Source of the DNA: Verrucomicrobiales bacterium
Lineage (GTDB): Bacteria > Verrucomicrobiota > Verrucomicrobiia > Verrucomicrobiales > DEV007
Length of the DNA: 54,746 nucleotides
Assembly (NCBI GenBank): GCA_024638765.1
Contig: JAHEJT010000017.1
Location: forward strand, 1 to 54,746
Direction: 5' to 3'
Shown here: positions 25,685 through 32,765 of the stretch, piece after piece
How positions within the stretch are numbered: the first letter of the stretch is position 1
Layout of the letters: each line of letters opens with the position of its first letter
Notes under the pieces: generated by a model
The model's input: only the letters and a program-made list of their open reading frames with translations
Told to the model about the DNA's origin: nothing
The model's database searches: none
Program-made: the position numbers and the translations under genes

Positions 25685-28015
25685 ATGAGCGTCGCCATGC
25701 CAGCGCCACCCCAGAGCCCAAAGCTCAAAGACTACCAGATCCACATGCCTCCCCTCGGGGAAGGCTCTTACGGCGTCGTCTATCGCGCGACATATCGCGG
25801 CATCAGCGATCGCGCCGTCAAGATTTTCAAACCGCACAAGGTTGATCTCGCCACCGTCGCACGGGAACTGGAAAAACTGTCGTCCGTCGCCGAACACCCC
25901 GGCATCGTCACTCTCCACGATTTCGATCTCACCGCAGATGCCCCCTATTACGCCATGGGGCTTCACGCCGGGGAAACCTCTCACCATACCTGGCGCGGGC
26001 GCACCCTCGAAGATCTCTGCGGCAGGGTGGACGCCCGGGAAGCCTGGCGCCTGATTTCAGAAATCGCAGACGCCCTCGCTTACCTGCACCGCCACCATAT
26101 CATTCATTGCGACATCAAGCCCAGTAACGTCCTGCTCACCGACGAATCACCGCCGCGCGTCAAGATTTGTGATTTCGGTCAGAGCCGCGGCAGCGGCGTG
26201 GAAACCTTCGAGGCTGCGGGAACCCCTTATTACGCGCCGCCCGAACAACTGCGCGCCCCACACGACTCCACCGAGGGCAGCGGCTTTAAATGGGATGTCT
26301 ACAGCTTTGGGGCGCTCGCCTATAAGCTCATCACCGGCAAGCTTCCCAGGCTCCAGGATCTCAGTGAACTCGTCTACGACGACGGCGATCCTGACGCCAC
26401 CATCGTGGATGCTTCCACCGAACAATCCATCGTCGAAGGCACCCTCGCCGGGCGCATCAACGCCCGCGAGCTCGCCGACATGATTGAGAAGGAACCCAAA
26501 ACGGTGTGGCCGGGAAAAATCAGTCGCAGCAAGACCGTCGATATCGAGCTCAAGGCCGTTATCGAGAAATGCCTCTCCCTCGATCGGACGAAGCGTTACT
26601 CCGACATGCGTGAAACCGCATCCGCCCTTCGCGCTATCACTCGCATGAAACAAACGCGCCGCGCCCACCGGCTCGTGGGCACCTTTGCCGCCCTATCCGT
26701 CCTCGCCATAGGAGCCACCGGTTTCGCCTTCACCCAGATGCGAAACGCCCACCGCGCTTCCGAGGCGGAAAAGAAAGCGCGCGGAGACGCGGAAGAACTC
26801 GTCAATTTTATCCTTTTTGACCTCGGGGAAAAACTCAAGCCCATCGGGCGCATGGAGCTTCTCGAACACGTCTCAAGCAACGCGGAAACTTATTTCTCCT
26901 CCCTTGCCAAGGATCAGCCGACCGCGCGGACCCTGCAAATCCTGGCCGGACTTCTCAACAGCCGCGGTGACGTTGCCTTCAGCCAGGGCGATTACAACCA
27001 AGCTATAGAACACTACGGGAAAGCTTACAATATCGCCTTCCAGCTGCTGGAGAACGATGTCGAAAGCTCCAAACTTCAGACTTACGCCGCCCAAAGCCTC
27101 ACCAACATGGGCAACGTCCATCTCGCCAAGGGCCATTACGACGAGGCCCTCATCAATTACGATCACGCCCTCGAACTCCATCGCCAGCAAATTGACATGG
27201 CCGGCGGGGACTTCGACCCGGGGCTGCGACAATCCGTGGTCGCGTGTCTCATGCGTATCGCCGAGGTAAACCAGCAGAGAGACGATCTGGATTCCGCGCT
27301 CGAACACTTCGAGGAAGCTCTCGAACTCATGCGCGTCACGGAAGCCGAATTCCGCGCCGCCTCCGACAAACAGGGTTCAAAAATTCCCGGCAAACCCGGC
27401 GTCGGCCGGATGCCGCGCGGCGGAGGTCCCCCCGGTGGATTTTCAAGTCGCGGGCCCGGCCCCGGCCCGCGATTCGGCGCCGGAAGCCCCCAGGGGACCC
27501 GCCCCCTGACGCAGAGGATCGCCGGCGTCCTCGAGTCGATTGGCGACATTCACTTCGCCAAAGAGAACTTTGACGAGTCCGCGGAGAATTACCTTGAAGC
27601 CCTGGAGAATTACCGGGCCCTCGTGACGCTCGACAGACGCAATACCCTTCCACAGGAAAAGATCGCCTCGACCCTGGACAAGCTCTCCCAAGTCCATCTC
27701 GCGCTCGACAACCGGTTGGATGCACAGCTCAGCCTCATGAACAGCCTCCGGATCCGGGAGCGACTCTCACAGCAGGATCCCGCCAATCTCGATTGGCAAC
27801 TTGATGTCGCCGATAACTTCGCCAAGCTCGGCTCCGCCATCGATTTCGACATCCCCGGCGCCAATCTCACCGCCCTCTCCCATTATCGCAAAGCCCTCGA
27901 TATTCTCGAGAACCTCGCAGACGATCCAGAGATCGCGGAACGCCGCGAGCAGCTCATCCTTCGAGTCGAATCCAGTATCGCGGAAGTCATCGGCTCCCAG
28001 CTCGGTGAATTGTGA
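25685..28015 (+). CDS. Transmembrane Ser/Thr protein kinase with TPR sensor/scaffold
   Basis: A 776-residue Hanks-type kinase. The kinase domain is at about 20-320: glycine loop GEGSYGVVYRA, ATP lysine K46 (AVKIFK), catalytic loop HCDIKPSNVLL with D143, DFG aspartate D163 (ICDFGQSRG), and GTPYYAPPEQL. HCD replaces the usual HRD, as in RD-minus kinases, so activation-loop control may differ. A membrane helix follows near 330-350 (VGTFAALSVLAIGATGFAF). The extracytoplasmic part holds several tetratricopeptide repeats (AIEHYGKAYNIAFQLL, ALINYDHALELHRQQI), with a Gly/Pro-rich insert near 560-605. It is encoded after FHA-cyclase 2, a likely client. The start at ATG 25685 is chosen over 25640. Confidence 0.92.
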   Translation: MSVAMPAPPQSPKLKDYQIHMPPLGEGSYGVVYRATYRGISDRAVKIFKPHKVDLATVARELEKLSSVAEHPGIVTLHDFDLTADAPYYAMGLHAGETSHHTWRGRTLEDLCGRVDAREAWRLISEIADALAYLHRHHIIHCDIKPSNVLLTDESPPRVKICDFGQSRGSGVETFEAAGTPYYAPPEQLRAPHDSTEGSGFKWDVYSFGALAYKLITGKLPRLQDLSELVYDDGDPDATIVDASTEQSIVEGTLAGRINARELADMIEKEPKTVWPGKISRSKTVDIELKAVIEKCLSLDRTKRYSDMRETASALRAITRMKQTRRAHRLVGTFAALSVLAIGATGFAFTQMRNAHRASEAEKKARGDAEELVNFILFDLGEKLKPIGRMELLEHVSSNAETYFSSLAKDQPTARTLQILAGLLNSRGDVAFSQGDYNQAIEHYGKAYNIAFQLLENDVESSKLQTYAAQSLTNMGNVHLAKGHYDEALINYDHALELHRQQIDMAGGDFDPGLRQSVVACLMRIAEVNQQRDDLDSALEHFEEALELMRVTEAEFRAASDKQGSKIPGKPGVGRMPRGGGPPGGFSSRGPGPGPRFGAGSPQGTRPLTQRIAGVLESIGDIHFAKENFDESAENYLEALENYRALVTLDRRNTLPQEKIASTLDKLSQVHLALDNRLDAQLSLMNSLRIRERLSQQDPANLDWQLDVADNFAKLGSAIDFDIPGANLTALSHYRKALDILENLADDPEIAERREQLILRVESSIAEVIGSQLGEL

Positions 28016-28037
28016 ATATTGTGACACAATAAAAAAA

Positions 28038-28063
28038 CCCGCCGCCCCAGAAGGGACGACGGG
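28038..28063. terminator. Possible bidirectional terminator
   Basis: A stem with arms CCCGCCGCCCC and GGGACGACGGG pairs at nine of eleven positions around an AGAA loop. It is preceded by seven A and followed by ATTT. It lies between the convergent kinase and EF-hand genes, so it could end transcription from both sides. Confidence 0.6.
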
Positions 28064-28093
28064 ATTTCGATTTGAAATGCGCTGAGATAAACC

Positions 28094-28507
28094 TCAGGTA
28101 TCATCCGAGCCAGGACGCTTCTTGCCGCCGCCGGGACCTGCGCCCTTGCCCCTCTGACCGCGTTGGCCGGCCATCTTCTTGAAGGCTTCGGTCATCTCCG
28201 CCTTGGTTATATTGCCGTCGCTGTCCGCGTCAATGCGCCCGAAACGCTGTTCCACCATCGACGGATCCTTGGCGCGCTTGGCCATGGGTCCGTTCTTGTA
28301 TTCTTCCAGGCTGATGCCGCCGCTCTTGTCCGCATCCAGATGCTGGAACACCTGCGCCGCATCGGGACGCTTGCCGCCTTTTCCTTTACCCCCCGCGCCT
28401 GCCGGTCCGCCGGGTTTGCCTTTCTTATCTCCATCGGCTCCCGGACCCGCAAGGGCCGGCAACGCCAGGGCACAACAGATTCCTGTAATCGTAATCAGTT
28501 TTTTCAT
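28094..28507 (-). CDS. Secreted EF-hand calcium-binding protein
   Basis: A 137-residue exported protein. The signal peptide is MKKLITITGICCALALPALA. A glycine- and lysine-rich linker (about 25-47) precedes two EF-hand loops: DADKSGGISLEE near 58 and DADSDGNITKAE near 93, both with the D-x-D-x-G/D-G-x-I/x-x-x-E ligand pattern expected for calcium. The C-terminus is basic and Gly-rich. Such small EF-hand proteins are numerous in Verrucomicrobiota and Planctomycetota. The role is probably calcium buffering or wall association, which is inference. Confidence 0.9.
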   Translation of the reverse strand: MKKLITITGICCALALPALAGPGADGDKKGKPGGPAGAGGKGKGGKRPDAAQVFQHLDADKSGGISLEEYKNGPMAKRAKDPSMVEQRFGRIDADSDGNITKAEMTEAFKKMAGQRGQRGKGAGPGGGKKRPGSDDT

Positions 28508-28639
28508 GGTTTGGTTTGTTTTCTTTCAGGGTTGCCGGAGATTCGTCTTCCGGGTTTGATTTTCTATCCACTAAAACCCCGCCCCCTTCCAGAAGTTGCG
28601 CCTCGATGCCGTAAAATGGTTCGGAGATCCTGAATTCCG

Positions 28640-29431
28640 ATGATTCCCAATCCCCTGAAACGCCTTTTTTCTCCGCGCCGTCTCCCGGCCGTCCTTCTCG
28701 GCGCCTGCCTCGCCGCCCCCGCCACGCCCAGTCCCGGGGCCCCGCCCGGCGACCTCCCCGTCACTGCCGCCAAAGCCTTCGCCGACCGGGATTACGACCG
28801 CGCCATCGCCATCAGCGACAAAATTCTCCAGGAAAATCCGTCCGATAAAAAAATCGCCGGCCTCCGTGCCCAGGCGTTCCAGAGACGGGGCGAAGCCCGG
28901 TTCCGCGCGGCCCGCATCGCCGAATCCATCTCCGATTTCGACGAATTCCTCAAGTACGATCCCCGGAGTAAACCTCACCACTGGCAGCGCGGCATCTCTC
29001 TTTACTACGCCGGCCGCTTCGTGGACGGCCAGAAACAATTCGAGACTCACCAGACCGTGAACCCGCAGGACGTCGAGAACGCCGTCTGGCATTTCCTCTG
29101 CGTATCCAAGGTGAAAGACCTCGGTCCGGATGAAGCCCGCAAACGCTTCATCGAAATCACCGCCGACCGCCGCGTCCCCATGAAAGAAATTCACGCGCTC
29201 TTTAAAGGCACCGGTGCCGAAGAAGCCGTCATCGAAGCCGCGGAATCCGCTTCCGGCGATCGCGATAACGCCCGCTGTTACGCCCACCTCTACCTCGGCC
29301 TTTACCACGAAGCCCTCGGCGACGCCAAAACCTCCCTCGATCACATCCGCAAAGCCGCCGTGGATTACGCCCAGGATCATTACATGGGCGCCGTCGCCAA
29401 GGTGCACCTGAAGCTCCGCACAAAAAAGTAG
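28640..29431 (+). CDS. Exported tetratricopeptide-repeat protein
   Basis: A 263-residue protein. The N-terminus RLPAVLLGACLAAPATPSPG looks like a signal peptide. Helical repeats follow: VTAAKAFADRDYDRAIAISD, AESISDFDEFLKYDPRSKPH, WQRGISLYYAGRFVDGQKQF, and LYLGLYHEALGDAKTSLDHI near the end. The order and spacing fit TPR units, with one central cysteine. It would be a periplasmic scaffold. Its stop codon TAG is followed at once by CTGCGAGCGTGAGCGAGTAG and the GTTCAGTGTTCAG array. Confidence 0.82.
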   Translation: MIPNPLKRLFSPRRLPAVLLGACLAAPATPSPGAPPGDLPVTAAKAFADRDYDRAIAISDKILQENPSDKKIAGLRAQAFQRRGEARFRAARIAESISDFDEFLKYDPRSKPHHWQRGISLYYAGRFVDGQKQFETHQTVNPQDVENAVWHFLCVSKVKDLGPDEARKRFIEITADRRVPMKEIHALFKGTGAEEAVIEAAESASGDRDNARCYAHLYLGLYHEALGDAKTSLDHIRKAAVDYAQDHYMGAVAKVHLKLRTKK

Positions 29432-29448
29432 CTGCGAGCGTGAGCGAG

Positions 29449-29527
29449 TAGTTCAGTGTTCAGTGTTCAGTGTTCAGTGTTCAGTGTTCAGGTTTCAGTG
29501 TTCAGTAATCAGTATTCAGTATTCAGA
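29449..29527 (+). repeat. GTTCAGTGTTCAGT array upstream of the methyltransferase (family B)
   Basis: About ten units of GTTCAGT, then GGTTTCAGTGTTCAG and CAGTATTCAGTATTCAG. It fills the gap between the TPR gene and the methyltransferase start. Read in frame it would extend the methyltransferase by 24 residues, such as MFSVQCSVFRFQCSV, which is not taken as protein. Confidence 0.75.
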
Positions 29528-29534
29528 GAATCGA

Positions 29535-30359
29535 ATGAAATCTCTCCCAACCATCTCTGCGGCCCTTTGCGTCCGGCGCCTGGCCGCCATAGCCTTGGCG
29601 ACGGCGGCTGTCCTCCCTGGCCTGCGAAGCCTTGGCGAAGAAGGCAGTGATTCAAAACAAATCACCGCCAAGGACCCCGCTCCAAACCACCGAGAACCGG
29701 GAACCGAGAACCGAGAATCGAGCCACTACACCCAGCGCGAACCCACCCGCGACGGCATCGGCAAGGTCTACATGGGCCGCGAGATCGCCAAGGTCGTGGG
29801 CCACGGCGCGATCCGCTGGCTGGAACGGCCGGAACGCGAGCGCGAAGAGCTCCCCGGCAAAGTCGTCGAGAACATGGAACTCAAACCCGGGCACACCGTC
29901 GCCGATATCGGCGCCGGCTCCGGATACTTCACATTCCGCGTCGCAAAAAAAGTCCCCGAGGGCAAGGCCATCGCCGTCGATATCAACGAGAAGATGCTGG
30001 CCTTTATCGAGGAGAGGGAAAAGGAACTCGGCATGAAGAATATCGAGACCCACCACGGCACCATCGAGGACACCAAACTCCCCGAGGACACCGTCGACCT
30101 CGCCTTCATGGTCGACGCCTATCACGAGTTCTCGCACCCGCGCGAAATGATGGAGTCCATTGTCGAAGCCATCAAACCGGGCGGCCGCGTCATCTGGATC
30201 GAGTATCGCAAGGAAGACCCCACCGTCGCCATCAAGCCCCTCCACAAGATGACCCAGGCCCAGGTGAAAAAAGAAGCCGCCGCCGTCGGCCTCACCCACC
30301 TCGAAACCCGCGACTTCCTCCCCTCCCAGCACTTCATGATCTTCCAAAAGCCAAAATAG
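29535..30359 (+). CDS. Exported SAM-dependent class I methyltransferase
   Basis: A 274-residue protein starting MKSLPTISAAL. A signal-like hydrophobic stretch (LAAIALATAAVLPGL) is followed by a linker whose residues HREPGTENRES come from a repeat (29690-29720). The mature part begins near residue 65 (GKVYMGREIAKVVGHGAIRW). The class I fold is clear: motif I is VADIGAGSGYFTFRVAK near 121-137, motif II-type acidic residue in AIAVDINEKML, then EDTVDLAFMVDAYHEFSHPR and KPGGRVIWIEYR. Export of a SAM enzyme is odd, since SAM is cytoplasmic, but signal-bearing relatives of this family are common in the PVC group. The TAG stop lies within repeat D. Confidence 0.85.
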   Translation: MKSLPTISAALCVRRLAAIALATAAVLPGLRSLGEEGSDSKQITAKDPAPNHREPGTENRESSHYTQREPTRDGIGKVYMGREIAKVVGHGAIRWLERPEREREELPGKVVENMELKPGHTVADIGAGSGYFTFRVAKKVPEGKAIAVDINEKMLAFIEEREKELGMKNIETHHGTIEDTKLPEDTVDLAFMVDAYHEFSHPREMMESIVEAIKPGGRVIWIEYRKEDPTVAIKPLHKMTQAQVKKEAAAVGLTHLETRDFLPSQHFMIFQKPK

Positions 30360-30410
30360 TGACACAGGCGTCTCGCCCGTGCCCTTCACCTCGCGAGCGC
30401 AGCGAGCCAA
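30355..30410 (+). repeat. Dispersed repeat D, copy 2
   Basis: AATAGTGACACAGGCGTCTC then GCCCGTGCCCTTCACCTCGC and GAGCGCAGCGAGCC. It is a close match to copy 1 at 17784-17836. Here its TAG is the stop codon of the methyltransferase. Confidence 0.8.
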
Positions 30411-30426
30411 ACTTTTCCGAAAAAAT

Positions 30427-30460
30427 GAAACCGCGAAAGACGCGAAATAAGCGAAAAACC
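30427..30460 (+). repeat. Dispersed repeat E, copy 2
   Basis: GAAACCGCGAAAGACGCGAA then ATAAGCGAAAAACC. It is the reverse complement of the TTTCGCGTCTTT...CGCGGTT core and pairs as an inverted copy with 30556-30587. Confidence 0.75.
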
Positions 30461-30487
30461 TCGGATCGATTCAGATTGTCCGAAGCC

Positions 30488-30543
30488 AAAGTAGGATAGG
30501 CATCTTGCCTGTCCCCCTTTCCCCAGCGAGCGCAGCGAGCCAA
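30488..30543 (+). repeat. Dispersed repeat D, diverged copy 3
   Basis: AAGTAGGATAGGCATCTTGC then CTGTCCCCCTTTCCCCAGCG and AGCGCAGCGAGCC. It keeps the palindrome-plus-GAGCGCAGCGAGC layout of the other D copies, but with ATAGGCATCTTGCCTG in place of ACAGGCGTCTCGCCTG. Confidence 0.65.
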
Positions 30544-30555
30544 GCAGAATCCCTC

Positions 30556-30587
30556 TTTCGCGTCTTTAGCGTATTTCGCGGTTAAAT
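30556..30587 (-). repeat. Dispersed repeat E, copy 3 (inverted)
   Basis: TTTCGCGTCTTTAGCGTATT then TCGCGGTTAAA. It is inverted relative to 30427-30460. The two arms could base-pair in RNA or DNA, enclosing repeat D copy 3. Confidence 0.75.
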
Positions 30588-30692
30588 TAAAACGTCCATT
30601 CGCGGTTTAATCCTCCATGCCCGAAGACGAAACCATCACCTCCACCCACATCTTCGCCATCGTCCCAGAGGATGAGTGAGGAATCGACCGCC

Positions 30693-30835
30693 CTACGGAC
30701 TCTCCCAGCGCAAGCCCTCAAACCGCCCGAAATCCGCGTCGAAGCTCACGAGGCTCGCCCCGTTCTGAATCGCGATCGCCGCAAGATGGGCATCGCTCGT
30801 CAAATTCCCGGCCGTGCCCTGCTCTTCGCGCAGCC
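30693..30835 (-). pseudogene. C-terminal fragment of a VapC-type PIN toxin
   Basis: On the minus strand a frame ending at TAG 30693-30695 reads GTAGNLTSDAHLAAIAIQNG then ASLVSFDADFGRFEGLRWES and P. This is the last third of a PIN-domain toxin, including the conserved NLTSDAHLA and DADFGRF aspartates. The N-terminal catalytic strand is absent. It directly follows the degenerate antitoxin frame, so the N-terminal two-thirds were deleted. Confidence 0.75.
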
Positions 30836-31074
30836 CTACTTCCGTCGCGAATGATTGCTCTCGAACTCGTCGTCCTCAAAACTGTCAGACAGGCGAAGCG
30901 CCTTCGTGAGATCCGTTTTCGCCTCGCCCATCGCCACTGGTTTCTCGTGAAACCGCTCCCGCAACCCAGAGCGCAAGAGACTGTTCACCAATCCTCCAAT
31001 GATATTTTCTCTTTAGCCGCGCGCTCCTTCAATTCCGCGAGCAACTCGTCCTCAATGCGCAATGCCGTTCTCAT
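30836..31074 (-). pseudogene. Frameshifted VapB-type antitoxin gene
   Basis: From ATG 31074 the frame reads MRTALRIEDELLAELKERAA then KEKISLEDW and a stop at 30985. Shifting frame at that point restores antitoxin-like sequence: GLVNSLLRSGLRERF, then ALRLSDSFEDDEFESN, ending at 30836. The N-terminus is a ribbon-helix-helix type DNA-binding start. One indel near base 30990 breaks the gene. With the truncated toxin it is a dead relative of the intact pair next to it. Confidence 0.72.
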
Positions 31075-31147
31075 AGTGAAATCATAACATTAATTCTACG
31101 GATCGATGAATCGGATTCGTCTCTTCCGGGATGGGAATCATCGTGAA

Positions 31148-31576
31148 TCAGCCCAACGGATTCTCCCACTTCAGCGACGGGAACCGCGCGAAATCTCGAT
31201 CGGAAGAGCAGAGCACACACCCGTTCTCGATCGACAATGCCGCGAGATGCGCGTCCATGACGAGATTCCCGGTCGCGTCCGCTTCGTCCATGAGTTCGAA
31301 CAGGATCTCCCGGTGCCGGTCGGTTTCCGTCACGAGCCGCACGCAGGGCTGCGCGAGCCAGCTATCGACGCGTTCCGTGGCTTCCGCGCGCGTAAGCGGA
31401 CGCTCGTGCAAGCGCGCGTTCGTCGCGATCCGCACAAATGCCGTCAGCACCTGCCAACACAGGCACACCGTCTCCGTCCCCGAGAGCTGCGCGTCCCACC
31501 ATTCCCGGGCTCGATCGTGACGCGCCGAAAGACTGTCCTCCGCATAGAGCAGGATGTTGGCATCGACCAGGATCAT
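31148..31576 (-). CDS. vapC: VapC-family PIN-domain ribonuclease toxin
   Basis: A 142-residue PIN-domain protein. Catalytic acidic residues fit the family: D5 in MILVDANILLYA, then the aspartate in GNLVMDAHLAALSIENG and those in SSDRDFARF. VapC toxins cut tRNA or rRNA to halt translation and are held inactive by the paired VapB. The antitoxin gene precedes it by 10 bases on the same strand, the usual order. The target RNA cannot be predicted. The N-terminus is intact, unlike the neighbouring fragment at 30693. Confidence 0.9.
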   Translation of the reverse strand: MILVDANILLYAEDSLSARHDRAREWWDAQLSGTETVCLCWQVLTAFVRIATNARLHERPLTRAEATERVDSWLAQPCVRLVTETDRHREILFELMDEADATGNLVMDAHLAALSIENGCVLCSSDRDFARFPSLKWENPLG

Positions 31577-31586
31577 CCGGCGTCGA

Positions 31587-31832
31587 TTATTTGAAATCCT
31601 CGCTCTCGGATTGCGCCAGCAATTCGCCGACGTTGTCGTAGCTCAATCCCTTCCGCAATCCCATCGGGCGCGGCTCGGTGCGATACGCCACTGGTGCCGG
31701 CGCTTTTTCGAGTCGATCCAGGCCGAGACGCAGTGCGGCGTTGATAATCTCCTTGAAGGACCGCTTCATCTTCGCCGCATCCGCCTTGGCCCGCTCCGCC
31801 ACATCGGGGTCGAGCGTCAATGTGGTTCTCAT
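31587..31832 (-). CDS. vapB: VapB-family antitoxin
   Basis: An 81-residue protein, MRTTLTLDPDVAERAKADAA onwards, with a ribbon-helix-helix-like N-terminus (RTTLTLDPDVAERAK, then FKEIINAALRLGLDRL). The C-terminal tail (YRTEPRPMGLRKGLSYDNVG) would bind the toxin groove. It opens the vapBC operon and probably represses it together with the toxin. The upstream region around 31833-31860 is AT-rich enough for the operon promoter, but no consensus was assigned. Confidence 0.88.
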   Translation of the reverse strand: MRTTLTLDPDVAERAKADAAKMKRSFKEIINAALRLGLDRLEKAPAPVAYRTEPRPMGLRKGLSYDNVGELLAQSESEDFK

Positions 31833-31892
31833 AGGGACATCATGATGCTTTTTATTGAAATGTCAAGATGTTTTGTCCTGGAATCGGGTCCT

Positions 31893-31968
31893 GTGATTGA
31901 GGTTCCACGCAAAGAAGCCCTCGGCTTCTTCCCCAGCAAACACTTCATGATCTTCCGAAAGCCAAAGA
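31893..31968 (+). pseudogene. Remnant of a second methyltransferase C-terminus
   Basis: Reading from 31893 gives VIEVPRKEALGFFPSKHFMI then FRKPK. The methyltransferase at 29535-30359 ends DFLPSQHFMIFQKPK. The DNA match is high: CACTTCATGATCTTCC is identical and AAAGCCAAA follows in both. The intact gene is followed by repeats D and E; this remnant is followed by repeat E at 31980. It is most likely the tail of a lost paralogue. There is no start or upstream methyltransferase sequence. Confidence 0.65.
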
Positions 31969-31979
31969 CCAAAGATTTA

Positions 31980-32014
31980 GAAACCGCGAAAGACGCCAAA
32001 TAAGCGAAAAAAAA
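31980..32014 (+). repeat. Dispersed repeat E, copy 4
   Basis: AAACCGCGAAAGACGCCAAA then TAAGCGAAAAAAAAT. It shares the CGCGAAAGACGC core and forms an inverted pair with the copy at 32070-32101. Confidence 0.75.
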
Positions 32015-32069
32015 TTTCCTGGAATTGGGTTCGGTGCCAAGGCCTAAGAGAACAAAGCCCTCTCTCCCT

Positions 32070-32101
32070 TTTCGCGTCTTTAGCGTCTTTCGTGGTTAAA
32101 T
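32070..32101 (-). repeat. Dispersed repeat E, copy 5 (inverted), overlapping the trpG stop
   Basis: TTTCGCGTCTTTAGCGTCTT then TCGTGGTTAAAT. The reverse complement of its TTA (32096-32098) is the TAA stop codon of trpG. Confidence 0.75.
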
Positions 32102-32665
32102 CTTCAGAAAGTTTTCGAGCAGCCGCTTCCCCTCCGCCGTCAGGATCGACTCCGGGTGGAACTGCACCCCGTAGACCGGATACTCTTTGTGCCGCAGTCC
32201 CATGATCTCGTTTTCGTCCTCGGCACAGGTGGCGGTGATCTCCAGACAATCCGGCACGCTCTCCCGCTTCACGATCAACGAATGATACCGCGTCGCTTCG
32301 AACGGATTGCTCAAGCCTTCGAACAATCCTTTCCCGTCGTGCACAATCATCGAGGTCTTTCCGTGCATCAGGCGATCCGCCCGCACCACCTCGCCGCCGT
32401 AAACCTGCCCCAGGCACTGGTGTCCGAGACAGACTCCAAGGAGCGGCGTTTTCTCTCCAAAATTTTCGATCACCGCGTTGCTGATCCCCGCCTCATTCGG
32501 CGTGCACGGCCCCGGCGAGATACAAATCTTCTCCGGGTTCAGCTTCCGGATCTCCTCGACGCTGATCTCGTCGTTGCGCCGCACCACCATCTCCGCCCCC
32601 AGCTCCCCGAAATACTGGACGAGGTTGTAAGTGAACGAATCGTAGTTATCGATGACGAGGAGCAC
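32096..32665 (-). CDS. trpG: Anthranilate/aminodeoxychorismate synthase glutamine amidotransferase subunit
   Basis: A 189-residue class I glutamine amidotransferase. The N-terminus [20 protein letters not shown] is diagnostic for TrpG/PabA. The catalytic triad is visible: Cys in LLGVCLGHQ, His-Glu in [22 protein letters not shown] is also family-specific. It provides ammonia to the chorismate-binding subunit encoded downstream by trpE. A TrpG/PabA choice cannot be made alone, but the adjacent trpE supports anthranilate synthase, with possible sharing in folate synthesis. The gene precedes trpE in the direction opposite to usual: trpE (32766-34277) is upstream and trpG follows. The stop codon lies in repeat E. 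Confidence 0.93.
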   Translation of the reverse strand: MLLVIDNYDSFTYNLVQYFGELGAEMVVRRNDEISVEEIRKLNPEKICISPGPCTPNEAGISNAVIENFGEKTPLLGVCLGHQCLGQVYGGEVVRADRLMHGKTSMIVHDGKGLFEGLSNPFEATRYHSLIVKRESVPDCLEITATCAEDENEIMGLRHKEYPVYGVQFHPESILTAEGKRLLENFLKI

Positions 32666-32765
32666 TTTTTTAAGTAAATAGTGAGTAGTAAATAGTGGCC
32701 GGATCAGGTGTCAGGAACTGAATCTAGATCAATCTGCGTAATCTGCGGTCAAAAAAAATCTCCAG

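Larger units (their letters stand above)
30360..30692. other. Composite repeat block D-E-D-E
   Basis: No gene is supported here. In order: repeat D copy 2 (to 30410), repeat E (30427-30460), repeat D copy 3 (30488-30543) and repeat E inverted (30556-30587). The only small frame (30617-30679) is 20 codons and has no support. The block precedes the decayed toxin-antitoxin pair. Confidence 0.65.

Noticed and set aside
30617-30679. 20-codon open frame MPEDETITSTHIFAIVPEDE
   Set aside because: Too short, no ribosome binding site and no homology that I recognise.
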